NCBI GenBank assembly: GCA_017849395.1
Contig: JAFIHO010000076.1
Location: 1-12,475, forward strand
Origin: Hyphomicrobiales bacterium
GTDB lineage: Bacteria > Pseudomonadota > Alphaproteobacteria > Micropepsales > Micropepsaceae
Length of the DNA: 12,475 bases
Direction: 5' to 3'
The notes beneath the pieces were generated by a model, which saw nothing but the letters and a program-made list of their open reading frames with translations, was not told the DNA's origin and did not search any database. Made by a program: the position numbers and the translations under genes. The stretch's first letter is position 1, and each line of letters begins with the position of its first letter. Below, piece after piece: positions 1 to 7,090 of this stretch.

Positions 1-380
1 GCACGATCGAAAGCTTCGACAATCACATCACGGTCGGTTCGGGCACCCTTCGCGCGCGCGCGCGCTTTCCCAATGAAGATGGCAGCCTCGTCGCGGGCAT
101 GTTCGTGCCGGCGCGGCCGGGCGGCCGCGCGGTGAACAATGCGCTGTTGGTGCCGGAACGCGCCATCGGCAACGACCAGAGCAAACGCTTTGTCTATGCG
201 GTAGGCGCGGGCAACAAGGCCGAATATCGCGAGGTGCATCTGGGCCAGACGGTGGACGGCCAGCGGATCGTGCTGTCCGGCCTCAAGCCCGGCGAGAAGG
301 TGATCGTGGATGGGGTGCAGAAGATCGCGCCCGGTGCGGAAGTCGCCCCTCAGTCCGCCGGAGCCTCTGCTTCGAACTGA
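1..380 (+). CDS. RND efflux periplasmic adaptor (membrane fusion protein), 3' end only
   Basis: The reading frame is open from base 3 to the TGA at 378-380, giving the last 125 residues of a protein that begins outside the window. The visible part reads as the beta-barrel and membrane-proximal end of an RND-type membrane fusion protein: 'GSGTLRARARFPN', 'LVAGMFVPA', 'ALLVPERAI', 'VHLGQTVDGQRIVLSGLKPGEKVIVDG', ending in an Ala/Ser-rich tail. In this family the adaptor is a periplasmic protein that links the inner-membrane pump to an outer-membrane channel. The pump gene follows 29 bases downstream on the same strand, the usual adaptor-pump order, so the two are very probably co-transcribed. 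An internal ATG at 99 is not the start, because homology-like sequence continues upstream of it. The lipoprotein or signal region and the hairpin domain cannot be seen. Family assignment is confident; substrate is unknown. Confidence 0.9.
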   Translation, partial: TIESFDNHITVGSGTLRARARFPNEDGSLVAGMFVPARPGGRAVNNALLVPERAIGNDQSKRFVYAVGAGNKAEYREVHLGQTVDGQRIVLSGLKPGEKVIVDGVQKIAPGAEVAPQSAGASASN

Positions 381-409
381 AAAATAAATCCCAATAACGG
401 GAGCCTGAC

Positions 410-3400
410 GTGAACCTGTCGAAATTCTTCGTCGACCGGCCGATTTTTGCCGGGGTGATTTCTGTTGTCATTTTCCTGGCCGGCCTGATCGCCATGACGC
501 GGTTGCCGATCTCGGAATATCCCGAGGTCGTGCCGCCCTCGGTGATTGTGATCGCCCAGTTTCCCGGCGCGAATCCGGAGACCATTGCCTCGACTGTGGC
601 GACGCCGCTGGAAGAGCAGATCAATGGCGTGGAGGACATGCTCTATATGTCGTCCCAGGCTGCCAGCGACGGGACCCTGACCCTGACCGTCACCTTCAAG
701 CTGGGGACCGATCCCAACCTGGCGCAGCAGCTGGTGCAGAATCGCGTGAACCAGGCGTTGCCGCGCCTGCCCGAGGTGACTCGCAGCCTGGGCGTCACCA
801 CCGCCAAATCCTCACCCGACCTGACCATGGTGGTGCATCTGAATTCGCCGGATGGCCGCTATGACATGCTGTATCTGCGCAATTACGCGGTGCTGAACGT
901 CAAGGACCGCCTCGCCAAGATCGAAGGCGTCGGCGATGTGCGCATGTTCGGCTCGGGCGATTATGCCATGCGCGTCTGGCTGAATCCGCGAAAGATCGCC
1001 GAACGGGGCATGACGGCCCGCGAGGTGGTCAATGCGATCCGCAGCCAGAATGTCCAGGTCGCGGCGGGCGTCATCAACGGGCCGCCCTATGGCAAGGGGG
1101 GCGAGTTGCAGCTTCCCATCAATGTCGAAGGCCGTCTCAGCGATCCGGCCCAGTTTGAGACCATTGTGGTCAAGCGTGACGGCGGCGTCGTCACCCTGCT
1201 GCGCGACGTGGCGCGGGTGGAGATTGACGCTTCGCAATATGGTCTGCGCTCCCTGCTCAACAACAAACAGGCGGTGGCGATCCCGATCTTCCAGGCCCCC
1301 GGCTCCAACGCCATCCAGATATCCGACAATGTCCGCGCCACCATGGCGGAATTGTCGAAGAATTTTCCGCAAGGCCTGACCTACTCCATCGTCTACGACC
1401 CCACCGTGTTCGTGCGCGATTCCATCAAGGCGGTGGTGCACACCTTGCTGGAAGCCGTGGCGCTGGTGGTGCTGGTGGTCATTCTGTTCCTCCAGACCTG
1501 GCGCGCCTCGATCATCCCGCTGCTGGCGGTGCCGGTCTCCATCGTCGGCACCTTCGCGGCGATGTTCCTGTTCGGCTTCTCGATCAACGCGCTGTCGCTG
1601 TTCGGACTGGTGCTGGCCATCGGCATCGTGGTCGATGATGCCATCGCGGTGGTGGAGAATGTGGAGCGCAACATCGAGACGGGTCTTTCCCCACGCGATG
1701 CGACGCTGAAAGCCATGACCGAAGTCACGGGTCCCATCATCGCCATCGCGCTGGTGCTCTGCGCCGTGTTCGTGCCGATCGCCTTCATCAGCGGGTTGAC
1801 CGGCGAATTCTATCGTCAGTTCGCGCTGACCATCGCCTTCTCGACGATCATCTCCGCCTTCAATTCTCTGACTTTGTCGCCCGCCCTGGCCGCCACCCTG
1901 CTGAAAGGCCATGGTGCGCCCAAGGATGCGCTGGCACGCGGCATGAACAAGCTGCTGGGGCCGTTCTTCGCACGCTTCAACAATCTGTTCCGCGCCAGCG
2001 GCGAAGCCTATGGCCGCGGCGTGACCGGCGTGCTGCGCCGCAAGTCGGGTGCGATGATCGTCTATGCCGTGCTGCTGGGCCTGACCTGGGCCGGCTTCCA
2101 GATGGTGCCGCCCGGCTTCGTGCCTACCCAGGACAAGCAGTATCTGGTCAGCTTCGCGCAGCTTCCGCAGGGCGCCACCCTGGACCGGACCGAAGCGGTG
2201 ATCCGCGAGATGTCGGATATCGCGCTGAAAGACCCCGGCGTAGAGAACGCCATCGCGTTCCCCGGTCTGTCCATCAATGGCTTCATCAATTCGCCTTCGG
2301 CGGGCATCGTGTTCGTCGGCTTGAAGCCGTTCGACAAGCGCCATTCCTCCGACCTGTCGGGCATGGCGATCGCAGGACGGCTGCAGCAGAAATATGCCGG
2401 CATCCAGAACTCGATCATCGCCATCTTTCCGCCCCCGCCCGTGCAGGGGCTCGGCACCATCGGCGGCTTCAAGCTGCAGGTCGAGGACACGACGGATCAG
2501 GGCAATGCCGCCCTCAACAAGGCGATGATGGAAGTCCAGATGAAAGCCTGGAAGACGCCCGAACTGACCGGCGTGTTCTCCAACTTCAACATTGGCGTGC
2601 CGCAGCTGTTCGCCCATCTCGACCGCACCAAGGCGCAGCAGCTCGGCGTCAATGTGCAGGATGTGTTCGACACGATGCAGACCTATCTGGGCTCCATCTA
2701 TGTCAACGACTTCAACCGCTTCGGCCGCACCTATCAGGTGATCGCACAGGCCGACAGCCAGTTCCGCTCACGCCCCGACGACATGTTGCGTCTTCAGGTG
2801 AAGAATGTGGACGGCCAGATGGTGCCGCTAGGCGCGCTAATCGATGTGTCCGAAACCACCGGCCCCGACAGCGCGCTGCGCTATAACGGTTTCCGCTCCG
2901 CCGATCTCAATGGCGCACCCGCGCCCGGCTATTCGACGGGCCAGGCCCAGGCCGCGATCATCAAGATTCTCAACGAGACCTTGCCCAAAGGCATCAGCTT
3001 TGAATGGACCGACCTGACCTACCAGCAGATTCTGGCGGGCGACACGGCGTTGTTGGTATTCCCCATCTGCGTGCTGCTGGTTTTCCTGGTTCTGGCCGCC
3101 CAGTATGAAAGCCTGTTCCTGCCGCTGGCCATCATCCTGATCGTGCCCATGTGCCTGCTGTCGGCCATCACTGGCGTGTGGCTGACCGGTGGTGACAATA
3201 ACATCTTCACCCAGATCGGATTATTTGTGCTGATTGGTCTGGCCTGCAAGAACGCCATCCTGATCGTGGAGTTTGCGCGCGAGCTGGAGATCCAGGGCCG
3301 CACCACGGTCCAGGCCGCCATCGAAGCGGCGCGGCTGCGGTTGCGTCCGATCCTGATGACCAGCTTTGCTTTCATTATGGGCGTGGTGCCGCTGGTGATG

Positions 3401-3568
3401 TCGTCGGGCGCGGGCGCCGAGATGCGTCAGGCCATGGGCGTGGCCGTGTTCTTCGGCATGCTGGGCGTGACCTGCTTTGGCCTCGGCCTGACGCCAGTCT
3501 TCTATGTGTTGTTGCGCGAACTGGAGAAGCGGGTGACGGGCACACCGAAGGTCCATCATCACGCGTGA
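410..3568 (+). CDS. RND (HAE1 family) multidrug efflux permease, MexF/OqxB-like
   Basis: This 1052-residue protein has the full length and layout of a proton-driven RND drug exporter of the inner membrane. The N-terminus (FFVDRPIFAGVISVV, then LPISEYPEVVPP and FPGANPETI) is the first membrane helix and the start of the porter domain, and it resembles MexF/OqxB-type pumps more than AcrB. The TM4 acidic pair of the proton relay is present (Asp409-Asp410 in GIVVDDAIAVVEN), and the TM10 lysine is Lys947 in LACKNAILIVEFA. The two halves show the expected duplication of six-helix bundles. The protein starts at a GTG with GGGAG six bases upstream. The C-terminus ends in a short HHHA tail. It lies directly behind the adaptor gene; no outer-membrane channel gene or regulator is in view, and no T-tract terminator follows. 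By family knowledge it should export hydrophobic or amphipathic compounds; the real substrate cannot be read from sequence. Confidence 0.95.
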   Translation: MNLSKFFVDRPIFAGVISVVIFLAGLIAMTRLPISEYPEVVPPSVIVIAQFPGANPETIASTVATPLEEQINGVEDMLYMSSQAASDGTLTLTVTFKLGTDPNLAQQLVQNRVNQALPRLPEVTRSLGVTTAKSSPDLTMVVHLNSPDGRYDMLYLRNYAVLNVKDRLAKIEGVGDVRMFGSGDYAMRVWLNPRKIAERGMTAREVVNAIRSQNVQVAAGVINGPPYGKGGELQLPINVEGRLSDPAQFETIVVKRDGGVVTLLRDVARVEIDASQYGLRSLLNNKQAVAIPIFQAPGSNAIQISDNVRATMAELSKNFPQGLTYSIVYDPTVFVRDSIKAVVHTLLEAVALVVLVVILFLQTWRASIIPLLAVPVSIVGTFAAMFLFGFSINALSLFGLVLAIGIVVDDAIAVVENVERNIETGLSPRDATLKAMTEVTGPIIAIALVLCAVFVPIAFISGLTGEFYRQFALTIAFSTIISAFNSLTLSPALAATLLKGHGAPKDALARGMNKLLGPFFARFNNLFRASGEAYGRGVTGVLRRKSGAMIVYAVLLGLTWAGFQMVPPGFVPTQDKQYLVSFAQLPQGATLDRTEAVIREMSDIALKDPGVENAIAFPGLSINGFINSPSAGIVFVGLKPFDKRHSSDLSGMAIAGRLQQKYAGIQNSIIAIFPPPPVQGLGTIGGFKLQVEDTTDQGNAALNKAMMEVQMKAWKTPELTGVFSNFNIGVPQLFAHLDRTKAQQLGVNVQDVFDTMQTYLGSIYVNDFNRFGRTYQVIAQADSQFRSRPDDMLRLQVKNVDGQMVPLGALIDVSETTGPDSALRYNGFRSADLNGAPAPGYSTGQAQAAIIKILNETLPKGISFEWTDLTYQQILAGDTALLVFPICVLLVFLVLAAQYESLFLPLAIILIVPMCLLSAITGVWLTGGDNNIFTQIGLFVLIGLACKNAILIVEFARELEIQGRTTVQAAIEAARLRLRPILMTSFAFIMGVVPLVMSSGAGAEMRQAMGVAVFFGMLGVTCFGLGLTPVFYVLLRELEKRVTGTPKVHHHA

Positions 3569-3712
3569 AGCGAAAAAGTTCCGTATACGGTGATTAGTGT
3601 GGCCCCATAGTAACCATTCCTCCAGATTGGTACGATGATGAAGTCTTTTACTGTTGCACGAAAATAACGGCTCTGTAGTGTGAATGAGCTGCGAAGACGA
3701 GCGCCTTTTATG

Positions 3713-3774
3713 GGCTGCGCCGCCGAAGAGAGCTTCGGCTGCAAAGTTCCAAAGTACCGGTCACCAGCGCAGCC
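3713..3774 (+). promoter_or_regulatory. Structured leader RNA upstream of the PEP-CTERM gene, candidate cis-regulator
   Basis: An outer stem can form between GGCTGCGC (3713-3720) and GCGCAGCC (3767-3774), eight perfect pairs. Inside it sits a second perfect stem, GCCGAAG (3722-3728) with CTTCGGC (3733-3739) and an AGAG loop. The remaining unpaired stretch contains TGCAAAG (3740-3746) and ACCGGT (3756-3761). The outer stem closes 10 bases before the ribosome binding site of the next gene, a position suited to controlling translation. The GCAAAG segment after a hairpin recalls the c-di-GMP-I (GEMM) riboswitch core, but the rest of that consensus is not convincingly present, so no known class is assigned. 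The pairing is seen directly; a regulatory role is inference. Confidence 0.35.
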
Positions 3775-3784
3775 GAGTGGAGCC

Positions 3785-3789
3785 AAGGA
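3785..3789 (+). promoter_or_regulatory. Ribosome binding site that fixes the GTG start of the PEP-CTERM gene
   Basis: AAGGA lies eight bases before GTG 3798. The same frame is open further upstream to an ATG at 3684, but that start would bury the signal peptide behind 38 charged residues and has no comparable site. This motif and the signal peptide together decide for 3798. Confidence 0.7.
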
Positions 3790-3797
3790 CTACGACT

Positions 3798-4673
3798 GTG
3801 AGAAAACACCTCGCCGCCGGTATGGTAGCGCTGGGACTGTCCGTTTTTGCGTCAAGCGCAGCCCATGCGACACTGATTGATTACAGCGACTTCTCCAGCA
3901 CGGCGGGCCTGACTCTGTTCGGCGCCGCCAACGCCTCGATCCCAGGGGTGCTGCAATTGACGCCCTCGGCCAAGTTGGTGAGCGGTGTGGCTTACACCAC
4001 CAATGCCGTGGCGCTGGGCGCGGGGGGAACTTTCAGCACCCAGTTCCAGTTCCGCATGTCCAACCCGGGCGGCGTGGGCGCGGCGGATGGTTTCACCTTC
4101 TTCCTTGCCGCCGATACCGCAAATCCTCTCAAAACCGGCGGAACGCTGGGCTACAGCAGTTCGAGTGCTTTCAGCTTGGCGGTGGAGTTCGACACCTACT
4201 ACAACACCGGGACCTTGGACATTAATGGCAACCATGTCGCCATCGACACCAAGGGGTTCCTTTCCAACCTCGCCGCCGCTGCGCCATACGGCCAGACTGC
4301 CTGCGCCTCGGTATCGGCCGGATGCATGGCCAACGGCAATATCTGGACCGCAAATATCGCCTATGACGGGCTGACCAAGCAACTGAATGTCTCGGTGCTT
4401 GATCCGGCGATGGGTGTAACGTCGCAGGTCGTCAATAACTACTTCATCGACATCGCTAGCATTCTGGGCACGACCAATGTGTATACCGGTTTCACCGGCG
4501 CAACCGGTGGCGGCTGGCAGCAGCAGGATATCCTGAGCTGGCGTCTTACCGACACAATCACCATGCCGACATATTCCCTGGTCTTTGTGCCTGAGCCGCT
4601 GTCGTTGTCGCTGTTCGGTGCGGGCGTTGCGGGCCTTATCTTGTCCAGGCGCCGCCGGGCTGTCAAAGGCTGA
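3798..4673 (+). CDS. Secreted L-type lectin-fold protein with VPEP (PEP-CTERM) sorting tail
   Basis: The 291-residue product starts with a signal peptide (RKH, then a hydrophobic stretch, cleavage after AHA at about residue 24). The body has marks of the legume-lectin-like domain: VEFDTYYN (129-136) followed by NGNHVAID (143-150), which in the family hold the calcium and sugar-site aspartate and asparagine; the strand NIAYDGLTKQLNVSV (about 186-200); and VYTGFTGATGG (228-238) leading into DILSWRL. The C-terminus has Val-Pro-Glu-Pro (264-267), a hydrophobic helix and four arginines (284-287), the PEP-CTERM signal cleaved by an exosortase. The expected fate is export by Sec and release or attachment at the outer surface, probably with a glycan-binding or matrix role. 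The exosortase is not in the window. A structured leader precedes the gene, and a hairpin eight bases past the stop may end its transcript. Sugar specificity is unknown. Confidence 0.88.
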   Translation: MRKHLAAGMVALGLSVFASSAAHATLIDYSDFSSTAGLTLFGAANASIPGVLQLTPSAKLVSGVAYTTNAVALGAGGTFSTQFQFRMSNPGGVGAADGFTFFLAADTANPLKTGGTLGYSSSSAFSLAVEFDTYYNTGTLDINGNHVAIDTKGFLSNLAAAAPYGQTACASVSAGCMANGNIWTANIAYDGLTKQLNVSVLDPAMGVTSQVVNNYFIDIASILGTTNVYTGFTGATGGGWQQQDILSWRLTDTITMPTYSLVFVPEPLSLSLFGAGVAGLILSRRRRAVKG

Positions 4674-4680
4674 ACGGAGG

Positions 4681-4699
4681 GCGGCCCGGACAGGGCCGC
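4681..4699. terminator. GC-rich hairpin between two convergent genes
   Basis: GCGGCCC (4681-4687) and GGGCCGC (4693-4699) form a perfect seven-pair stem with a five-base loop, eight bases after the PEP-CTERM stop and 41 bases past the stop of the kinase gene on the other strand. No T-tract follows on either strand, so it is a weak or factor-assisted terminator at best, or an RNA 3' end stabiliser. Confidence 0.4.
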
Positions 4700-4739
4700 G
4701 GCGTCTCACCCGCGCTCTATGAAATTCTCTGTCGCCGGT

Positions 4740-5735
4740 TCAGGACAGCTTGCTAGGCTGATAAAATGCTATGCGTGTGCCCAGATGCTCGAAAGCGAAA
4801 GGCACATGGCGCATGTCGCCCAGGGCCGTCTTGATGTCTTCGTGGCGCTCTGGGTCCGCATAAAAGACAAGAAATCCGCCGCCGCCAGCACCCAGCAGCT
4901 TGCCACCCTGCGCGCCGGCCTTCAGGGCTCGGTCATAGGCATCGTCTATGTCGCCGTTGGAGATTGCCCTAGTCAGGCTTTTCTTCAGCATCCAGCTTTC
5001 ATGCAGCACCTCGCCGACCGCGCGCGCGTTGCCGTTTATGATCTCTTTGCGCAGCATCGGGGCCATGGCCGCCATCCTGCGCAATGTGTCCATCTTGGTT
5101 CTGTCGCTAGCCATGTTTTCGTTCTGCTGCTGCAAGATCGCTGAGGCCGAGCGCGAAATACCGGTGTGGAACATCAGCATGGATCCCTGGAGTGCTTTTA
5201 TGACTTCCGGCCGCGCCGCCACCGGCTCAACTTCCACACTCTCGTCGGAGTTGAAACGGATCAGGTTGAGCCCTCCGATCGCAGCGGCGTACTGATCCTG
5301 CTTTCCGATCGGTTCGCGCAGTAGGTCGATCTCGATCTCACAGGTCTCGGCCGCCAGTTCGGTCTTGGAACGATAGCGGCCCTGATAGGCGTGCAAGGCG
5401 TGCAGCAGGCCGACACAGAAGGCGCTCGATGAGCCAAGGCCGCTGCCGCGGGATGGGATGTCGGCGATCGAGGTGATCTCAATGCCGCCCCGAATGCCCA
5501 GCTTGGACAGCGCTGCGCGAACGATTGGGTGCTCCACATCCGCGGAACTATCGACCTCTTCCGTCTTAGAGTAGCTGACGCGCACGGTATGGTCGAAGCG
5601 GTCATTCACCGTAATGTAGATGTATTTGGCAATGCTGGTTGTCAGGACCTCGCCGGGATGCTCGCGGTAGAAGCCTGGAAGATCGCTTCCCCCGCCGACA
5701 AGACTGAAGCGCAATGGTGTTTGCGTGACGATCAT
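4740..5735 (-). CDS. hddA: GHMP-family sugar kinase, D-glycero-D-manno-heptose 7-phosphate kinase (HddA-like)
   Basis: The 331-residue protein is a full-length GHMP kinase. It opens with the substrate-site strand TPLRFSLVGGGSD (6-18), has the ATP loop PSRGSGLGSSSA (94-105), the probable catalytic aspartate in GKQDQYAAA (Asp147) and the C-terminal motif KLLGAGGGGF (279-288). The TPLR-F-GGGSD opening and overall length fit the heptose kinase branch used in GDP-heptose pathways, which phosphorylates D-glycero-D-manno-heptose 7-phosphate at C1 with ATP in the cytoplasm. The PfkB-type kinase of the ADP-heptose route (HldE) is a different fold. The start ATG has GGAAG seven bases upstream. It is the last gene of a four-gene operon, 56 bases after the fused transferase-phosphatase gene. 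The isomerase, phosphatase and nucleotidyltransferase beside it support heptose rather than fucose, galactose or mevalonate as substrate. Confidence 0.85.
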   Translation of the reverse strand: MIVTQTPLRFSLVGGGSDLPGFYREHPGEVLTTSIAKYIYITVNDRFDHTVRVSYSKTEEVDSSADVEHPIVRAALSKLGIRGGIEITSIADIPSRGSGLGSSSAFCVGLLHALHAYQGRYRSKTELAAETCEIEIDLLREPIGKQDQYAAAIGGLNLIRFNSDESVEVEPVAARPEVIKALQGSMLMFHTGISRSASAILQQQNENMASDRTKMDTLRRMAAMAPMLRKEIINGNARAVGEVLHESWMLKKSLTRAISNGDIDDAYDRALKAGAQGGKLLGAGGGGFLVFYADPERHEDIKTALGDMRHVPFAFEHLGTRIAFYQPSKLS

Positions 5736-5791
5736 GGATCAGCTTCCAGCAAGAGTTGGCGACATAGCTACTTAATGAATATGCTGTTTCG

Positions 5792-7090
5792 TCAGTTCTG
5801 CAAAATGATGTCTATGGCCTGCGCCAGATCGTCTGCCATGAAATCCGGTTCGGCCTTGTGCTTGCCGTCCCGGCCGCCCTCGCCGGTCCGCACCAGAATT
5901 GCGCGCAATCCCGCGCGCCGTGCCATCTCGATGTCCGAAGTCGTATCTCCCACCATCCAGGATCTGTCCAGCGCGATATTGAGATCGGATGCGGCCTTTG
6001 CGACCATGCCGGTCCGGGGCTTGCGGCAATCGCAGTCGATCTTGAGTTCGTGCATCTCGCCAGGAAATCCAGAATCGGGATGGTGCGGACAGAAATACAG
6101 CGCGTCGACATAGGCGCCGTCCTTGCCAAGCTCCGTGTCCAGCCGGTTATGGATGCGCCGCAGGGTCTGAAGACTCGCTTCGCCGCGCGCGATCACCGGC
6201 TGGTTGGTCACGATCACGGTGCGGAATGGCGAACGGTTGAGCCGCTTCAGCGCCGCCGCAACGCCAGGAATCAGTACTAGCTTCTCCGGTGTGTCGATGT
6301 GTCCGTCGCTCCGGTTCAGCACGCCGTCCCGGTCCAGGAACACAGCCGCTGCGGGCGCGCGCAGCGAACGGCTGGCCGCTAGGCCCGAGACGATGTCCGT
6401 CGACACTTTGGCAAGCCGCTCCGGCGTGCCCGCATCCTTGATATATTCGGGGCTATTGTAACCCGCTAGACGCCGTCCGGCGCGTAGCATGGCTGGAAAC
6501 ACATGCTTGCCGAAATCCGGCTTCTCCGGCAGGCCGGTCAGCCCCATCAGGCTGTCGCGCCGGATTACATATACGGCCGCGCTCACCAGATTCCGCAGTT
6601 CCGCGCCTTCCGGATGGGGGTAGGGATGGAAGTCAGTGATGTGGCCCGTGTCATCGGTTTCGACCAGGTCGGAATCGGCCGGATGATCGTTCGGATGCAG
6701 GAACAGCGACGCATCCGCGCCTTGCTCCGCATGGAATCTCTGGAAGCGCGCCAAGTCTATTTCATTGACGGTATCGGCATACATCACCAGGAATTCCGGT
6801 TGCAGCCGCGTCATGGCGTCATACACCGCGCCCGCCGTGCCGCGCGCAACCGGTTCGGCCAGGCAGGAGACGCCGATGCCGAAATCAGTGCCGAGTACAT
6901 AGGCTTCGATCTGCGGTGCGCCATAGCCGGTGAGCACCAGCACTTCGCTGACGACGCCGGATTGCGCGGCCTGGAACAGCTGGCGGCCCAGCAAGGGAAC
7001 TCCGGCGGCTTCCACCAACGGCTTAGGCAGGTTGCCGGAGACGGATTTGAGCCGTGTGCCGCCGCCGCCCGCCAGGATGATCAATTGCAT
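5792..7090 (-). CDS. Fused nucleotidyltransferase and HAD phosphatase (HddC-like plus GmhB-like), bifunctional
   Basis: The 432-residue protein joins two enzymes. Residues 2 to about 235 are a sugar-phosphate nucleotidyltransferase with LAGGGGTRL (6-14), LPKPL (21-25), the metal aspartate in YADT (Asp106) and IKDAGTPE (217-224). Residues about 248-432 are a HisB/GmhB-type HAD phosphatase: FLDRDGVLN (Asp253, Asp255), TNQP (295-298), a zinc-type set Cys334, His336, Cys353, Cys355 in CPHHP and CDCRKP, and GDTTSD (381-386). Expected reactions are removal of the C7 phosphate from heptose 1,7-bisphosphate and then transfer of a nucleotide, most likely GMP, to the 1-phosphate. The domain order is the reverse of the reaction order. 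The frame extends upstream to 7171, but the family N-terminus MQLIILAGG begins at 7090. That ATG shares one base with the stop of the preceding gene (TGATG), so translation is probably coupled. The nucleotide base (GDP against ADP or others) is inferred from context. Confidence 0.88.
   Translation of the reverse strand: MQLIILAGGGGTRLKSVSGNLPKPLVEAAGVPLLGRQLFQAAQSGVVSEVLVLTGYGAPQIEAYVLGTDFGIGVSCLAEPVARGTAGAVYDAMTRLQPEFLVMYADTVNEIDLARFQRFHAEQGADASLFLHPNDHPADSDLVETDDTGHITDFHPYPHPEGAELRNLVSAAVYVIRRDSLMGLTGLPEKPDFGKHVFPAMLRAGRRLAGYNSPEYIKDAGTPERLAKVSTDIVSGLAASRSLRAPAAAVFLDRDGVLNRSDGHIDTPEKLVLIPGVAAALKRLNRSPFRTVIVTNQPVIARGEASLQTLRRIHNRLDTELGKDGAYVDALYFCPHHPDSGFPGEMHELKIDCDCRKPRTGMVAKAASDLNIALDRSWMVGDTTSDIEMARRAGLRAILVRTGEGGRDGKHKAEPDFMADDLAQAIDIILQN

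Noticed and set aside
51..65. Run of alternating CG as a possible structural or slippage element
   Set aside because: It encodes Arg-Ala repeats inside the adaptor beta-barrel region and is simply compatible with coding in GC-rich DNA.
812..2617. 601-residue open frame on the - strand inside the efflux pump gene
   Set aside because: It lies entirely antisense to a secure RND permease gene. Its His/Asp/Gln/Arg-rich composition is typical of the shadow of GC-rich coding sequence, and it shows no family motif.
3569..3797. Sigma54 promoter upstream of the PEP-CTERM gene, as in some exosortase systems
   Set aside because: No GG followed after ten bases by GC within a matching consensus was found in this gap.
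3852..4709. 285-residue open frame on the - strand opposite the PEP-CTERM gene
   Set aside because: Shadow frame; the + strand protein has signal peptide, lectin motifs and sorting tail, which explains the sequence fully.
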